From Noviherbaspirillum soli (GTDB taxonomy: Bacteria; Pseudomonadota; Gammaproteobacteria; Burkholderiales; Burkholderiaceae_D), in assembly GCF_015352955.1 (NCBI RefSeq), contig NZ_JACYOX010000017.1, positions 46,599 through 110,598 on the forward strand: 64,000 nucleotides of DNA, in the 5' to 3' direction. The position numbers and the translations under genes were made by a program. Below, piece after piece: positions 31,433 to 40,563 of the stretch; within the stretch, counting starts at the first letter, position 1, and each line of letters starts with the position of its first letter. The notes below the pieces were generated by a model, which did no database searches, had not been told where the DNA came from, and saw only the letters and a program-made list of their open reading frames with translations.

Positions 31433-34400
31433 ATGAAATCCCAGCAAAACAAGCATGGACGCCTGGCCAGCATTGCCGGCAGCAAACCGGTACTGGCAGT
31501 CGGGGCGCTTGCGCTGACCTATCTGGCGGGCGGCCTGTTCATCGTCCCGGCGCTGCTCAAGTGGCAGCTGCCCGAGCAGGCTCAAAGCCGGCTGGGCGCC
31601 ACGCTGAGCCTGGGACATGTCTATTTCAATCCGCTGACGCTGACGCTCGAAATGGGCGACGTCAGCCTGCGCACAGTGCGCGAAGGCACATTGCTGGCCG
31701 CCGACAAGCTGCGTGCCGACTTCGAATTCTCCAGCCTGTTCCGCCGCGCCTGGACCTTTACCGACATCCAGCTCGAACAACCCAGCCTGCGCATCGAATT
31801 CGACAAGGACGGCGGACTCAACCTGCAGCCGCTGCTGGCTGCGCTGAAGCGGCCCGACGCCAAACCGGAACAGGCGCCGGCACGGCTGCTGGTGCGGCAT
31901 CTGGGCGTGAAGAACGGCCGGGTCGACGTGGCTGACCAGCGCCTGGAGCAGCAGCTCATCGCCCGCATCAATCCGATCACGCTGGAGGCGACGGATATCG
32001 GCACGCTGGCGCCGGACAGCGGCAACTGGCAGCTGTCGGCGCGCAGCGAGGCCGGCGAGGTGCTGCGCGCCGGCGGCACGCTCGGGCTGCAGCCGTTCTC
32101 GCTGAATGGCAACCTCGACCTGGCCGGCCTGCAGGCGGGCACCCTGGCGCGCGGGCTGCACACCCGGCTGCGCCTGAGCGATGTGGCAGGCACGCTGGGC
32201 CTGTCGGGCAAGTACAGCGCGGCCATCAAGGATGGCGCGCTGCATGCGGCGCTGGAACAGCTTGAACTGACCCTGGCCGGCTTTGCCGCCACCGCGCAAG
32301 GCCGGGCCATCGCGCTGGAATCGGGCCGGCTGGCCCTGCCGCGGGCGCAGTGGTCGCCGGGGACGAACGGCATGCAGCTGATCCTGACCGGGCCCGCGCT
32401 GACGCTGGGCGCCGCCAGCCTGTCCAGCGGCGCCGACCGGCTGCAGTTGCCCGAGGCCAGCCTGGGCATGCGGCAGCTGCTGGCCAGTGTCGGCGACGCC
32501 ACCGCGCTGACGCTGGACGATACCGCGCTTGCATTGCCGCGCCTGCAATGGAAACAGGCCGGCGGCGACATCGACGCGGCCGCGCCATCGCTGAAACTCG
32601 ACCGGCTTGCGCTGCGCATGTCGGCAGGCGCGCTGGAGGCGCAGGCCGAGGGCGCCGCGCTGTCGCTGGCCAGCCTGGCGCAGCGGGCCGCCGGCCAGGC
32701 GGTGCGCACCGGCGCCGTCAGCCTGACGTCGCGCCAGATCCGGTCCGGCCGCAAGCAAGGCGACAAGGCGGTCTTGTCGGCGCAGATGCTGGCGACCCGG
32801 CTGGAAGCGGCCGGCGTTGCCGTCGGCGCGGCCGGACGCCAGGGCGCGCTCTACAGCCTGGCCCAGGGCAGCAGCGCGGCCGACACGCTGACCCTGTCCC
32901 TGCCCGCGTCCGGACCGGATGTCAGCGCCGACGGCCTGTCGGCAAGCCTGAAGAAGCTGGTGGTCAACGAGGCGCGGCAAGCCGGCGAACTGGCGCATGC
33001 GGACGATGTGCAGCTCAAGGGCGCGAAGGTGCGGCTGGGCGAGCGCCGGCTCGATCTCGGCAGCCTGGCGCTGGCCGGCGGCGCCGCCCAGGTGCGCTTC
33101 GACAAGGATGGCAGCCTGAACTGGACCGGACCGGCAACGTCCGCACCTGCAACTGACCCAGCCCGTCAGCCGGATCAGAAGTCCGCGGCCAGGTCCGCCA
33201 AGTCCACCAAACCCGTTAAGCCTGTCGAGCGCGCCAGGCCGGCCCGGCCCGGCAACGCGCCCGCCGCAACGCCCTGGCGCGTCACCGCCAGCAAGCTGGC
33301 CCTGCGCGATTTCAGCCTGGCCTATGCCGATGCGCGCCAGGAACCGCCGCTGGCGTTCAAGGTGGACGACATCGCCGCCACCATGAGCGAGTTCGATACC
33401 GGCGCCCCGGGCCCGGCGCGGCTGCAGCTATCCGGCCGCAGCGGCGGCGGCACGCTGCAGGCCGAAGGAAGCATCTCCCTGTCCAGTGGCGCCGGCGACC
33501 TCGGCATCCGCGCCGCCGGCCTGCCGCTGGCGATGCTGCAGCCCTACCTGACCGAAGCGGCGAGGCTGACGCTGACCGGCGGCACCCTGTCCGGCGCCGG
33601 CCGGCTGCGCTTTGGCGATGCGCAGGGTCCGAAGCTGGCTTACACCGGCACCGCATCGCTGGACAAGGTGGCAATCGAGGAAACCGCGCCGCGCCGGCAC
33701 TTCATGTCCTGGGATGCGGTGGCCGCCAGCGACATGCGGCTGACGCTCTCGCCGAACCGGCTCGACATCGGCCAGCTGCGCATCGCCGGCCCGGTCGCCG
33801 AGCTGATCATTGCCGAAGACCAGAGCGTGAACCTGGCGCGCGTATTCAAGCGCAAGCCGGAAGCCGGCGGCCAGGCTGCGGCGGCGAAAGGCGGGAATGC
33901 GCCTGCCGCGCCAGGCCAGGAGGGCGACGCCTTCCCGGTGTCGATAGCCCGGCTGCGGGTGGAGCGCGGCGTGCTGACCTTTGCCGACTTCAGCCAGCAG
34001 CCGCAGTTCAGCACACGCATGCACCATCTGCAGGGCGTGATGACCGGCCTGTCGAGCGCGCCGGGCAGCCGCGCCCGGCTGCAGTTCAATGCCGCCATCG
34101 CCGACTATGGCGACGCCCGCATCGAGGGCAGCATGAATCCGTTCAAGCCGGCCTACGCCACCGACGTGCGCATGAACTTCCGCAATGTCGACCTGTCCGC
34201 GCTCACGCCCTATGTGGTGCGCTTTGCCGGCTACCGGGTCAGCGCCGGCACGCTGTCGATGGACCTGCGCTACCAGGTCAAGGAAAGCCGGCTGGTGGGA
34301 GACAACCGCTTCGTGCTCAACAAGGTGCAGCTGGGGGAAAAGGTGGACAGCCCGACCGCGATGGACCTGCCGCTGAAGCTGGCGCTGTCGCTGCTGGAAG

Positions 34401-35104
34401 ACGAGAACGGCATCATCAATATCGGCGTGCCGGTCACGGGCGACCTGCAGAATCCGCAGTTCAGCTTCGGCGCGGTGGCGCGCCGCGCGATCGGCAATGT
34501 GCTGCGCAGCGTGGTCACCGCGCCGTTTCGCGCGCTTGCTTCGCTGTTTGGCGGCAGCGGCGAGAAGCTCGATACGATTGCCTTCGACGCCGGCAGCGCG
34601 GAACTGGCGCCGCCCGAGCAGGAGAAGCTGGCCAAGCTGGGCCAAGGCCTGGCCAAACGGCCCAATGTACGGCTCGTGGTGCACCCGGCCGTGGATGCCG
34701 GGCAGGACGCGCAGGCGCTGCGTTCGGTGGAGGCGCGGCGCGTGCTGCTGGCGCGCATGGGCGTGCGCCTGGCGCCAGGCGAAGATCCGGGCCCGATCGA
34801 CACCGCCAGCGTCGCCGCGCAGAAAGCCATTGCCGCCATGTATGCAGAACGCTATCCCGGCCCCTTGCCCAAACCGCCGGCCGACCAGGCGGCCGACGCC
34901 TGGTATGGGCAACTGCTGGACAAGGTGATTGCCGCGCAGCCACTGCCGGAGGATGCGCTGGCGCGCCTGAGCCAGGCGCGCGGCGCCGCGGTGCGGCAGC
35001 AGCTGGAACAGGCGGCGTTGCCGGCGCAGCGGGTGGCGCTGGGCAACGCGGACGAATCCGCCTCGGACGGCACGGCAACCCGGCTGGAGCTGGCGCCGCT
35101 GTAG
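31433..35104 (+). CDS. Large DUF748 (AsmA-like) envelope protein
   Basis: 1223 residues. One N-terminal membrane anchor (about 20-45, LALTYLAGGLFIVPALL) is followed by a very long repeated beta-rich region typical of AsmA/DUF748 proteins: FNPLTLTLEMGDVSLRT; SLRIEFDKDGGLNLQPLL; near 590-610 a basic proline/lysine linker; then ARLRVERGVLTFADFS and DLPLKLALSLLEDENG. The last 200 residues resemble an OmpA-like turn (FDAGSAELAPPEQEKLAKL). Related AsmA-like proteins bridge the periplasm and move phospholipid to the outer membrane; that role here is inference. No partner gene is adjacent. Confidence 0.85.
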   Translation: MKSQQNKHGRLASIAGSKPVLAVGALALTYLAGGLFIVPALLKWQLPEQAQSRLGATLSLGHVYFNPLTLTLEMGDVSLRTVREGTLLAADKLRADFEFSSLFRRAWTFTDIQLEQPSLRIEFDKDGGLNLQPLLAALKRPDAKPEQAPARLLVRHLGVKNGRVDVADQRLEQQLIARINPITLEATDIGTLAPDSGNWQLSARSEAGEVLRAGGTLGLQPFSLNGNLDLAGLQAGTLARGLHTRLRLSDVAGTLGLSGKYSAAIKDGALHAALEQLELTLAGFAATAQGRAIALESGRLALPRAQWSPGTNGMQLILTGPALTLGAASLSSGADRLQLPEASLGMRQLLASVGDATALTLDDTALALPRLQWKQAGGDIDAAAPSLKLDRLALRMSAGALEAQAEGAALSLASLAQRAAGQAVRTGAVSLTSRQIRSGRKQGDKAVLSAQMLATRLEAAGVAVGAAGRQGALYSLAQGSSAADTLTLSLPASGPDVSADGLSASLKKLVVNEARQAGELAHADDVQLKGAKVRLGERRLDLGSLALAGGAAQVRFDKDGSLNWTGPATSAPATDPARQPDQKSAARSAKSTKPVKPVERARPARPGNAPAATPWRVTASKLALRDFSLAYADARQEPPLAFKVDDIAATMSEFDTGAPGPARLQLSGRSGGGTLQAEGSISLSSGAGDLGIRAAGLPLAMLQPYLTEAARLTLTGGTLSGAGRLRFGDAQGPKLAYTGTASLDKVAIEETAPRRHFMSWDAVAASDMRLTLSPNRLDIGQLRIAGPVAELIIAEDQSVNLARVFKRKPEAGGQAAAAKGGNAPAAPGQEGDAFPVSIARLRVERGVLTFADFSQQPQFSTRMHHLQGVMTGLSSAPGSRARLQFNAAIADYGDARIEGSMNPFKPAYATDVRMNFRNVDLSALTPYVVRFAGYRVSAGTLSMDLRYQVKESRLVGDNRFVLNKVQLGEKVDSPTAMDLPLKLALSLLEDENGIINIGVPVTGDLQNPQFSFGAVARRAIGNVLRSVVTAPFRALASLFGGSGEKLDTIAFDAGSAELAPPEQEKLAKLGQGLAKRPNVRLVVHPAVDAGQDAQALRSVEARRVLLARMGVRLAPGEDPGPIDTASVAAQKAIAAMYAERYPGPLPKPPADQAADAWYGQLLDKVIAAQPLPEDALARLSQARGAAVRQQLEQAALPAQRVALGNADESASDGTATRLELAPL

Positions 35105-35127
35105 CGGCTGCAGGGGTCGCGATGGCG

Positions 35128-35237
35128 TGGGTGGAATACCCCGAAGGGGCGTTTCACCGGACTCTCGGTCGCGGCTACGCACGATCTTTGCCCATTGTTC
35201 AACCGCCCACGGTGCAATGCCCTTTGGGTATTGCACC
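35128..35237. repeat. Dispersed paired-hairpin repeat, copy 1
   Basis: Two imperfect-to-perfect hairpins about 50 bases apart. The first spans 35130-35158 (GGTGGAATACCCC / GGGGCGTTTCACC). The second spans 35211-35237 (GGTGCAATGCCC / GGGTATTGCACC), a perfect-looking 12-bp stem with loop TTT. A related element in reverse orientation lies at 45286-45393. It follows the DUF748 stop. Looks like a REP-type intergenic family. Confidence 0.75.
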
Positions 35238-35373
35238 CTATAAAGTATCCGGGCCTTGTTCACGGGCATCTTAATCCTGCTTCATTGTAAGAAACAATCC
35301 TTGACACACTATCGAAGCTGGTTGAGGAAAAGCTACGAATCGTGCCAGCAGGATGCGTCAAATGAGCATTTCT

Positions 35374-35382
35374 TGGTAAAAT
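35374..35382 (+). promoter_or_regulatory. Candidate extended -10 promoter of the ferritin-like gene
   Basis: TGGTAAAAT matches an extended -10 (TGn-TATAAT with one mismatch) 33 bases before the ATG at 35415. No good -35 is seen, as is common for extended -10 promoters. A lone TTGACA at 35301 is not correctly spaced. Confidence 0.35.
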
Positions 35383-35414
35383 CAAAGGCTTATTTCATCC
35401 AACGAAAGCTTCTC

Positions 35415-36272
35415 ATGTTGTACCCAGAACTGTTTAAATCGCTCGAGCAGGTGCGCTGGAGCATGGATCGCGACATTCCGTGGGATCAATTCGATGGCAG
35501 CAAGCTGACTGACGAGCAGGCGCAGACCATCAAGATGAATGCGATCACCGAATGGTCCGCGCTGCCGGCAACTGAAATGTTTTTGCGTGACAACCGCGGC
35601 GACAGCGACTTCTGCGCCTTCATGTCGGTCTGGTTTTTCGAAGAGCAGAAGCATTCGCTGGTGCTGATGGAATATTTGCGCCGCTTCCGCCCGGAACTGG
35701 TGCCGACCGAGGAAGAGCTGCACAACGTGCGTTTCGAGTTCGACCCGGCGCCGCCGCTGGAAACCCTGATGATGCACTTCTGCGGCGAAATCCGCCTCAA
35801 TCACTGGTACCGCTGCGCCTCCGAATGGCATAGCGAGCCGGTGATCAAGAACATCTACAAGGTCATCAGCCAGGACGAGGCGCGCCATGGCGGCGCCTAC
35901 CTGCGCTACATGAAGAAGGCGCTGGTTGAACACGGCGATGTCGCGCGTGCCGCCTTCGCCAAGATCGGCGTGCTGATGGCGTCGGCCCGCCGCACCGAGA
36001 AGCCGCTGCACCCGACCAACCTGCATGTGAACCAGGCGCTGTTCCCCAACGACACGGTGCAAAGCCGCCTGCCGGACCCGGAATGGCTGGAAGCCTGGCT
36101 GGACAACCAGATCCGCTTCGATGCCGAATGGGAAAAGAAGGTGGTCGACCGCATCCTGCACAATATGGCGCTGCTGTTCGACCGGCCGTTCGCCACCGTG
36201 CAGGAACTCAATCGCTATCGCAAGGAAGTTGCCGGCCGCCTGGCTGCCGAGGCAGCGCCGCAGGACGCCTGA
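35415..36272 (+). CDS. Ferritin-like di-iron protein
   Basis: 285 residues, mostly helical. It carries two EXXH iron motifs: Glu77/His80 in EEQKH and Glu155/His158 in DEARH, with Glu46 (ITEW) and Glu125 (CGEIR) placed to complete a carboxylate-bridged di-iron site. This pattern is that of acyl-ACP desaturases, AurF-type N-oxygenases and ferritins; I cannot choose the reaction. The frame is open to 35256, but the ATG at 35415 begins the conserved MLYPELF helix. Its stop overlaps the start of the heptose adenylyltransferase gene (TGATG), suggesting co-translation. Confidence 0.82.
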   Translation: MLYPELFKSLEQVRWSMDRDIPWDQFDGSKLTDEQAQTIKMNAITEWSALPATEMFLRDNRGDSDFCAFMSVWFFEEQKHSLVLMEYLRRFRPELVPTEEELHNVRFEFDPAPPLETLMMHFCGEIRLNHWYRCASEWHSEPVIKNIYKVISQDEARHGGAYLRYMKKALVEHGDVARAAFAKIGVLMASARRTEKPLHPTNLHVNQALFPNDTVQSRLPDPEWLEAWLDNQIRFDAEWEKKVVDRILHNMALLFDRPFATVQELNRYRKEVAGRLAAEAAPQDA

Positions 36273-36775
36273 TGACGGTGCCGCCGCTGCCTGCCGCCAC
36301 GCCCGATTTCGAGCGCAAGCTCTGCTCCCGGGCGGAACTGGCGGCGCGGGTGGCGCAGCTGCCCAAGCCGGTGGTGCTGACCAATGGCGTGTTCGATATC
36401 CTGCATCGCGGCCATGTGACCTACTTGTCCCAGGCCAGGAGCCTGGGCGCCTCGCTGGTGGTGGCGGTCAATACCGATGCGTCGGTCAAGCGCCTGGGCA
36501 AGGGCGACGACCGGCCGCTCAACCAGTGTGAAGACCGCATGGCCTTGCTGGCGGCGCTGGAGTCGGTAAGCCTGGCCGTGCCCTTCGACGACGACACGGC
36601 GCTGGAGACGGTGCTGCTGGCGCGTCCCGACATCTATGTGAAGGGCGGCGACTACGACATGGCCGCCATTCCGGAAGGCCAGGCCGTGCTAGCCTACGGC
36701 GGCCAGGCGGTGGCGATCGAATTCCGCCATGACCGTTCCACCACCAAGCTGCTGGAAAAGGTCAGGCGCGGCTGA
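36272..36775 (+). CDS. rfaE2: D-glycero-beta-D-manno-heptose 1-phosphate adenylyltransferase
   Basis: 167-residue stand-alone nucleotidyltransferase equal to the C-terminal domain of HldE. The cytidylyltransferase-like motif GVFDILHRGH and the late KGGDYD are present. It makes ADP-heptose precursor for the LPS inner core. Start codon overlaps the preceding stop; the longer upstream frame lies inside the ferritin-like gene. A likely bidirectional terminator follows. Confidence 0.93.
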   Translation: MTVPPLPAATPDFERKLCSRAELAARVAQLPKPVVLTNGVFDILHRGHVTYLSQARSLGASLVVAVNTDASVKRLGKGDDRPLNQCEDRMALLAALESVSLAVPFDDDTALETVLLARPDIYVKGGDYDMAAIPEGQAVLAYGGQAVAIEFRHDRSTTKLLEKVRRG

Positions 36776-36805
36776 GCCGGCGATAACGGAACAGCTGAAA
36801 CGAAA

Positions 36806-36844
36806 CGGGACGCAATGCGTTTATTCGCATCGCGCCCCGCTTTT
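36806..36844. terminator. Probable bidirectional terminator between rfaE2 and the BON-LysM gene
   Basis: Imperfect hairpin with arms near 36806-36819 (CGGGACGCAATGCG) and 36826-36839 (CGCATCGCGCCCCG), loop TTTATT, then TTTT. It lies between two convergent genes. Confidence 0.6.
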
Positions 36845-36855
36845 CATTCCGGCTC

Positions 36856-37377
36856 TCAGGCCTGCGGCGGAATGCGCAGCATCTGGCCCGGATAGATCTT
36901 GTCCGGGCTGGTCAGCATCGGCTTGTTGGCCTCGAAGATCGCGTTGTACTTGTTGGCGTCGCCATACATCTGCTTGGAAATCTTCGACAGCGTGTCGCCG
37001 CTGACCACGGTGTAGTACTTGGCTTCCGGCGCCGGCGTCGCCACCGTCATCTGGTCATCCACATGCTCGACGGAATGGATGTTGCCGCAGCAGAGCACCA
37101 CTTTTTCCTTTGTTGCCTGGTCCTTGGCCTGGCCGCTTACGGTGGCCGTGGCGCTGGCGCCGTCGAACTTCACCTGCAGGTTTTCCACCGGCAGGTTCTG
37201 CGTCTTGATGTAGGTGAGGATGGCATTGGCCGCCGTATCGTTCAGGGCGGCGACTTCAGCCTGGGTCGGGGGCGCGGCCGGCGAAGGCGCGGCTGCCGGG
37301 GTGGCTGCCTTGGCGTCATTGCCGCCGAGATTGAACAGTTTCTGGCCTGCTTCCTTGACGAACGATAAAAGTCCCAC
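36856..37377 (-). CDS. kbp: BON-LysM protein of the Kbp (YgaU) family
   Basis: 173 residues. A GLLSFVKEAGQKLF opening and a BON domain (about 55-115) precede a C-terminal LysM (YYTVVSGDTLSKISKQMYGD ... NKPMLTSPDKIYPGQMLRIP), almost the E. coli Kbp pattern. Kbp is a cytoplasmic K+-binding protein despite its LysM. The start is the GTG at 37377: AAGGAG lies seven bases before it and Kbp begins M-G-L-F at the same place; an upstream in-frame ATG (37428) lies before that ribosome binding site. An alanine/proline insert (40-55) is longer than in E. coli. Two adjacent cysteines in the BON domain (LCCGN) are unusual. Confidence 0.88.
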   Translation of the reverse strand: MGLLSFVKEAGQKLFNLGGNDAKAATPAAAPSPAAPPTQAEVAALNDTAANAILTYIKTQNLPVENLQVKFDGASATATVSGQAKDQATKEKVVLCCGNIHSVEHVDDQMTVATPAPEAKYYTVVSGDTLSKISKQMYGDANKYNAIFEANKPMLTSPDKIYPGQMLRIPPQA

Positions 37378-37491
37378 GTCGTGCTCCTTTTCTTTGATGA
37401 ATGGCTTTCCCGTGCGGGGAAAAATCAAAGCTCAGGGTAACCGCTGGCTGTCATCCCATCGGTGCGATGTCGCACATTGCGTATCCATTAA

Positions 37492-38259
37492 CTAAGCCGC
37501 GTCGGCCGGTCGGCCGAATACCGTGGTGTAGCTGGGGTAGAAGGAACAGTACATCACCACCGTCAGCACCATGGACAGCGGCAGCAGCACCACGACCATC
37601 AGCGTCGGCGAGCCGGTGATCCAGCCCAGCACGGTGCTGAGCAACAGCGGGAACAGCACGCCCAGCAGGCCCCAGCCCAGGCCGTACAGCAGGAAGGCGC
37701 GGCCTGCGCGGCGCACCGCGTGGAAGCTGTAGAAGAGCGCCTTGACGATGCCCATGTCCTGCCAGGCAATCAGCGGCGCGGCATACCAGAACGCCATCGC
37801 GGCCGGGACATAGAGAAGGCCCGACACCAGCATCGCCAGGCGGATGTTGGAATGCCGCATCGTTTCGACGTCCACCCTGGCGCTGCCCGCCATCACCTTC
37901 CAGAACACGCCGCCATCGACCAGGGTGGAGGCGCCTATGGCCAGCGCGGCGGCGCAGACGTACAGCAGGCCGAGCCAGAGCAGGCGCGACAATCCCGCGG
38001 ACCGGAAGCCGGTCAGGAGCAGATTGGGATAGACCCGCTGGCCTTTCTCGATCTTCACGCAGGCCTGCATGAAGGCCATGGAAAACACCGGTATCAGCAG
38101 CAGCGGCAATACCTGCCCCACCACCGGGATGATGGGCAGGATCATCATCAGGAACATATAGCTCAGGAACAGCGTGGACATCTCCGCCGGCTGTTTGCGA
38201 AACAGCGCGAAGCCCTGCTTGATCCATTGCCACCCCGTGGCTGCCGGCAATTTTTCCAT
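37492..38259 (-). CDS. BPSS1780 family membrane protein
   Basis: 255 residues with about six hydrophobic segments, of unknown function. The opening PAATGWQWIKQGFALFRKQP and the middle FLSYMFLMMILPIIPVVGQVL are characteristic of this Burkholderiales family. Its ATG overlaps the thrB stop by one base, so it is translated with homoserine kinase, a pairing seen across the order with no known reason. Confidence 0.87.
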   Translation of the reverse strand: MEKLPAATGWQWIKQGFALFRKQPAEMSTLFLSYMFLMMILPIIPVVGQVLPLLLIPVFSMAFMQACVKIEKGQRVYPNLLLTGFRSAGLSRLLWLGLLYVCAAALAIGASTLVDGGVFWKVMAGSARVDVETMRHSNIRLAMLVSGLLYVPAAMAFWYAAPLIAWQDMGIVKALFYSFHAVRRAGRAFLLYGLGWGLLGVLFPLLLSTVLGWITGSPTLMVVVLLPLSMVLTVVMYCSFYPSYTTVFGRPADAA

Positions 38260-39215
38260 CAGAAGAGCGGCGGCACCGGCTGGCTGATGCGTTCGCGCAG
38301 GATGCGCTCGAAATGGCCGGGGTCATGCGGCGTCAGCATCTCCGCTTCGCGCGGCAGGTGGAAGTCGTACAGGCGAGACAGCCAGAAGCGCAGCGCGCCG
38401 GCGCGCAGCATCGGCCGCCAGGCATCCTTCTCGTCGTCTGTGAAAGGGCGCACCGCATGGTAGGCCGCCAGCAGCGCGCGCACCCGGGCCGGGTCGAGCG
38501 CGCCGCTGACCTCGTCGATGCACCAGTCATTGACGGTGACGGCGACATCGAACAGCCAGGTGTCGACGCCGGCGAAGTAGAAGTCGAAGAAGCCGGTCAG
38601 GCGCTCGCCGTCGAACATCACGTTGTTGCGGAAAAGGTCGGCATGGATGGGGCCGCGCGGCAGGCGGTGAGCGGCTTCCGTGCTGGCGAAGGTTTCCTGG
38701 AAATGCATCTCGGCGCGCAAAAGGTGCTGGCCGGCATCGGGCAGGTAGGGCAGCACGACGGGCGTGGTCTCGTTCCACCAGTCCAGGCCGCGCAGGTTGG
38801 GCTGGCGGATGCCGAAGTCGGCGGCGGCCAGGTGCATCTTCGCCAGCATCGCGCCCACTTCGGCGCAATGCACCGGATGCGGCGCCATCTGGCAGGCGCC
38901 TTCCAGCCGGGTGACGATGGAGGCCGGCTTGCCGTGCAGCGTGCCCATCAGCTCGCCGTCGCGGTTGGCCAGCGGCAGCGGCGCCAGCACGCCCCGCTCG
39001 GCGATATGGCGCATCAGCTTCAGATAGAAGGGCAGCTGCTCGAAGGTCAGCTTTTCGAAGATCGTCAGCACATACTCGCCGCGCTCGGCGCTAAGGAAGA
39101 AATTGCTGTTCTCGATGCCGGAGGAAATGCCTTTCAACGCACGCACCTGGCCGATGTCGTACTGGGCCGCCCAGGGGGCGATGTCGTCTAGGGTAACCGG
39201 GGTGAAAACAGCCAT
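38259..39215 (-). CDS. thrB: Homoserine kinase (aminoglycoside phosphotransferase-like type)
   Basis: 318 residues of the APH/ChoK kinase fold, the form of homoserine kinase found in beta- and some gammaproteobacteria in place of the GHMP type. Motifs: [11 protein letters not shown] (phosphate loop), catalytic HADLFRNN, and the metal-binding FDFYFAG. It phosphorylates homoserine for threonine synthesis. Operon with the BPSS1780 gene downstream; the DUF2782 gene lies 72 bases upstream on the same strand. Confidence 0.93.
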   Translation of the reverse strand: MAVFTPVTLDDIAPWAAQYDIGQVRALKGISSGIENSNFFLSAERGEYVLTIFEKLTFEQLPFYLKLMRHIAERGVLAPLPLANRDGELMGTLHGKPASIVTRLEGACQMAPHPVHCAEVGAMLAKMHLAAADFGIRQPNLRGLDWWNETTPVVLPYLPDAGQHLLRAEMHFQETFASTEAAHRLPRGPIHADLFRNNVMFDGERLTGFFDFYFAGVDTWLFDVAVTVNDWCIDEVSGALDPARVRALLAAYHAVRPFTDDEKDAWRPMLRAGALRFWLSRLYDFHLPREAEMLTPHDPGHFERILRERISQPVPPLF

Positions 39216-39287
39216 GGGTAAGTAGGGTAGGAGTTGCGTGAAAAGCCCGCGGCGGCGCGGGCGGATGTTCTTGTGCCGGGCGGCGTA

Positions 39288-39698
39288 TTACTTTGCCGGC
39301 GGCGCGGCGGGCGCGGCGGCCGGCTGTGCCTGCGGCTTCAGGTCCTCGGGACGCTGCAGATCGAATTCCTTGACCTTGAATTGCGGCGCCCGGTTGGTGC
39401 TGGTCTGGGCGTCGCCCGGCAGCGCGCTGCCGGCCGGATTGATCGGCTTGACCACATAGGTGCTGCGGCCGGTTCGCACCTCGACTTCGGTCACACGACC
39501 CTGCTCGCGCTTCTCCGTGATCGACTTCTCGGCCGGACCGCCGCCGGGAATGGTGACGGCCGGCGCATCGCCTTCCTCCAGCCGCTCCAGGCGCGGCGGC
39601 GGCGGCACGTCGGCGCGCTCGCGCGGCTGTTGGGCATGGGCCGGGATCACGGCGGCAAGAACCAGGGGAAGGGCAGTCAGCAGGATAGGGGTGCGCAT
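39288..39698 (-). CDS. DUF2782 family exported protein
   Basis: 136 residues with a clean signal peptide (1-22, ending AHA). The mature part is proline-rich, followed by the DUF2782 core (RVTEVEVRTGRSTYVVKP). Function unknown; usually found beside thrB, as here. Probably periplasmic. Confidence 0.85.
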   Translation of the reverse strand: MRTPILLTALPLVLAAVIPAHAQQPRERADVPPPPRLERLEEGDAPAVTIPGGGPAEKSITEKREQGRVTEVEVRTGRSTYVVKPINPAGSALPGDAQTSTNRAPQFKVKEFDLQRPEDLKPQAQPAAAPAAPPAK

Positions 39699-39825
39699 GG
39701 AAATGGCTGGTCAGGTTGGTTGCGCTGCCAGCGGGCGGCGGCCTGGGAAGGGCCTGGGCATGTGGCATCGCGCGGTAGGCCGCATTGTAGCAAACCCGTC
39801 GTCCTCCCCGGCGCCGCTTTTGACC

Positions 39826-40563
39826 CTACAGCAGCGCGCCGCTGGATGCCGCCTCTTCTTCCGATGGCATTTCCTGCGCCTCGTAAAACGCGAAGATTGC
39901 CTCCACCACATTGGCCGGTTCATCGATCAGCTGCACCAGGTTCATGTCTTCCGCGGCGATCATGCCGTCGGCGACCAGGCGTTCCCGGAACCAGTCCAGA
40001 AGGCCGCGCCAGAAGCTGGTGCCGACCAGGATGATGGGAATGCGGCGCGACTTGCCGGTCTGGATCAGCACCAGCGCCTCGGTCAGCTCGTCGAGGGTGC
40101 CGAAGCCGCCCGGCAGCACGACGTAGGCGTCGGCATGCTTGACGAAGGCCACCTTGCGTGCAAAGAAGTGGCGGAAGGACAGGGAAATGTTCTGCCAGGT
40201 ATTGGGCGTCTGCTCGCGCGGCAGCTGGATGTTCAGGCCGACCGATGGCGACAGCCCCTCGAAGGCGCCCTTGTTGGCGGCTTCCATGATGCCGGGGCCG
40301 CCGCCGGAGATCACCGCGAAGCCTTCGTCGGACAGACGGCGGGCGATGTCGACCGCCACCGCATACATCGGATCGTCCGGCGCAATCCGCGCCGAGCCGA
40401 ACATGGACACCGCCGGGCGCAGTTCGGACAGCCGTTCTGCCGACTCGACAAACTCTGCCATAATCGTGAACATTTGCCACGACTCGCTGGCCTTCTGCGA
40501 GGTTGCGCGCGCCTTGTTGGTCACCTGCCGCAACTGCGGCACATTTTTCCTGTCTGCTCTCAT
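39826..40563 (-). CDS. LOG family protein (TIGR00730 Rossmann fold)
   Basis: 245 residues. Contains GGGPGIMEAANKGAFEG and PGGFGTLDELTE, the nucleotide-binding signatures of the LOG/lysine decarboxylase-like family, which release cytokinin bases or split nucleoside monophosphates. The N-terminal KASESWQMFTIMAEFVESAERL matches the longer Burkholderiales form, so the start must be upstream of it: the ATG at 40563 or a GTG at 40524. If 40563 is right, its start codon abuts that of polA with no bases between (CATATG). The very long frame continuing rightwards on this strand is antisense to polA and not coding. Confidence 0.9.
   Translation of the reverse strand: MRADRKNVPQLRQVTNKARATSQKASESWQMFTIMAEFVESAERLSELRPAVSMFGSARIAPDDPMYAVAVDIARRLSDEGFAVISGGGPGIMEAANKGAFEGLSPSVGLNIQLPREQTPNTWQNISLSFRHFFARKVAFVKHADAYVVLPGGFGTLDELTEALVLIQTGKSRRIPIILVGTSFWRGLLDWFRERLVADGMIAAEDMNLVQLIDEPANVVEAIFAFYEAQEMPSEEEAASSGALL

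Noticed and set aside
33428..35269. 613-codon minus-strand frame opposite the DUF748 gene
   Set aside because: Shadow of the coding strand, with no recognisable fold and no ribosome site.
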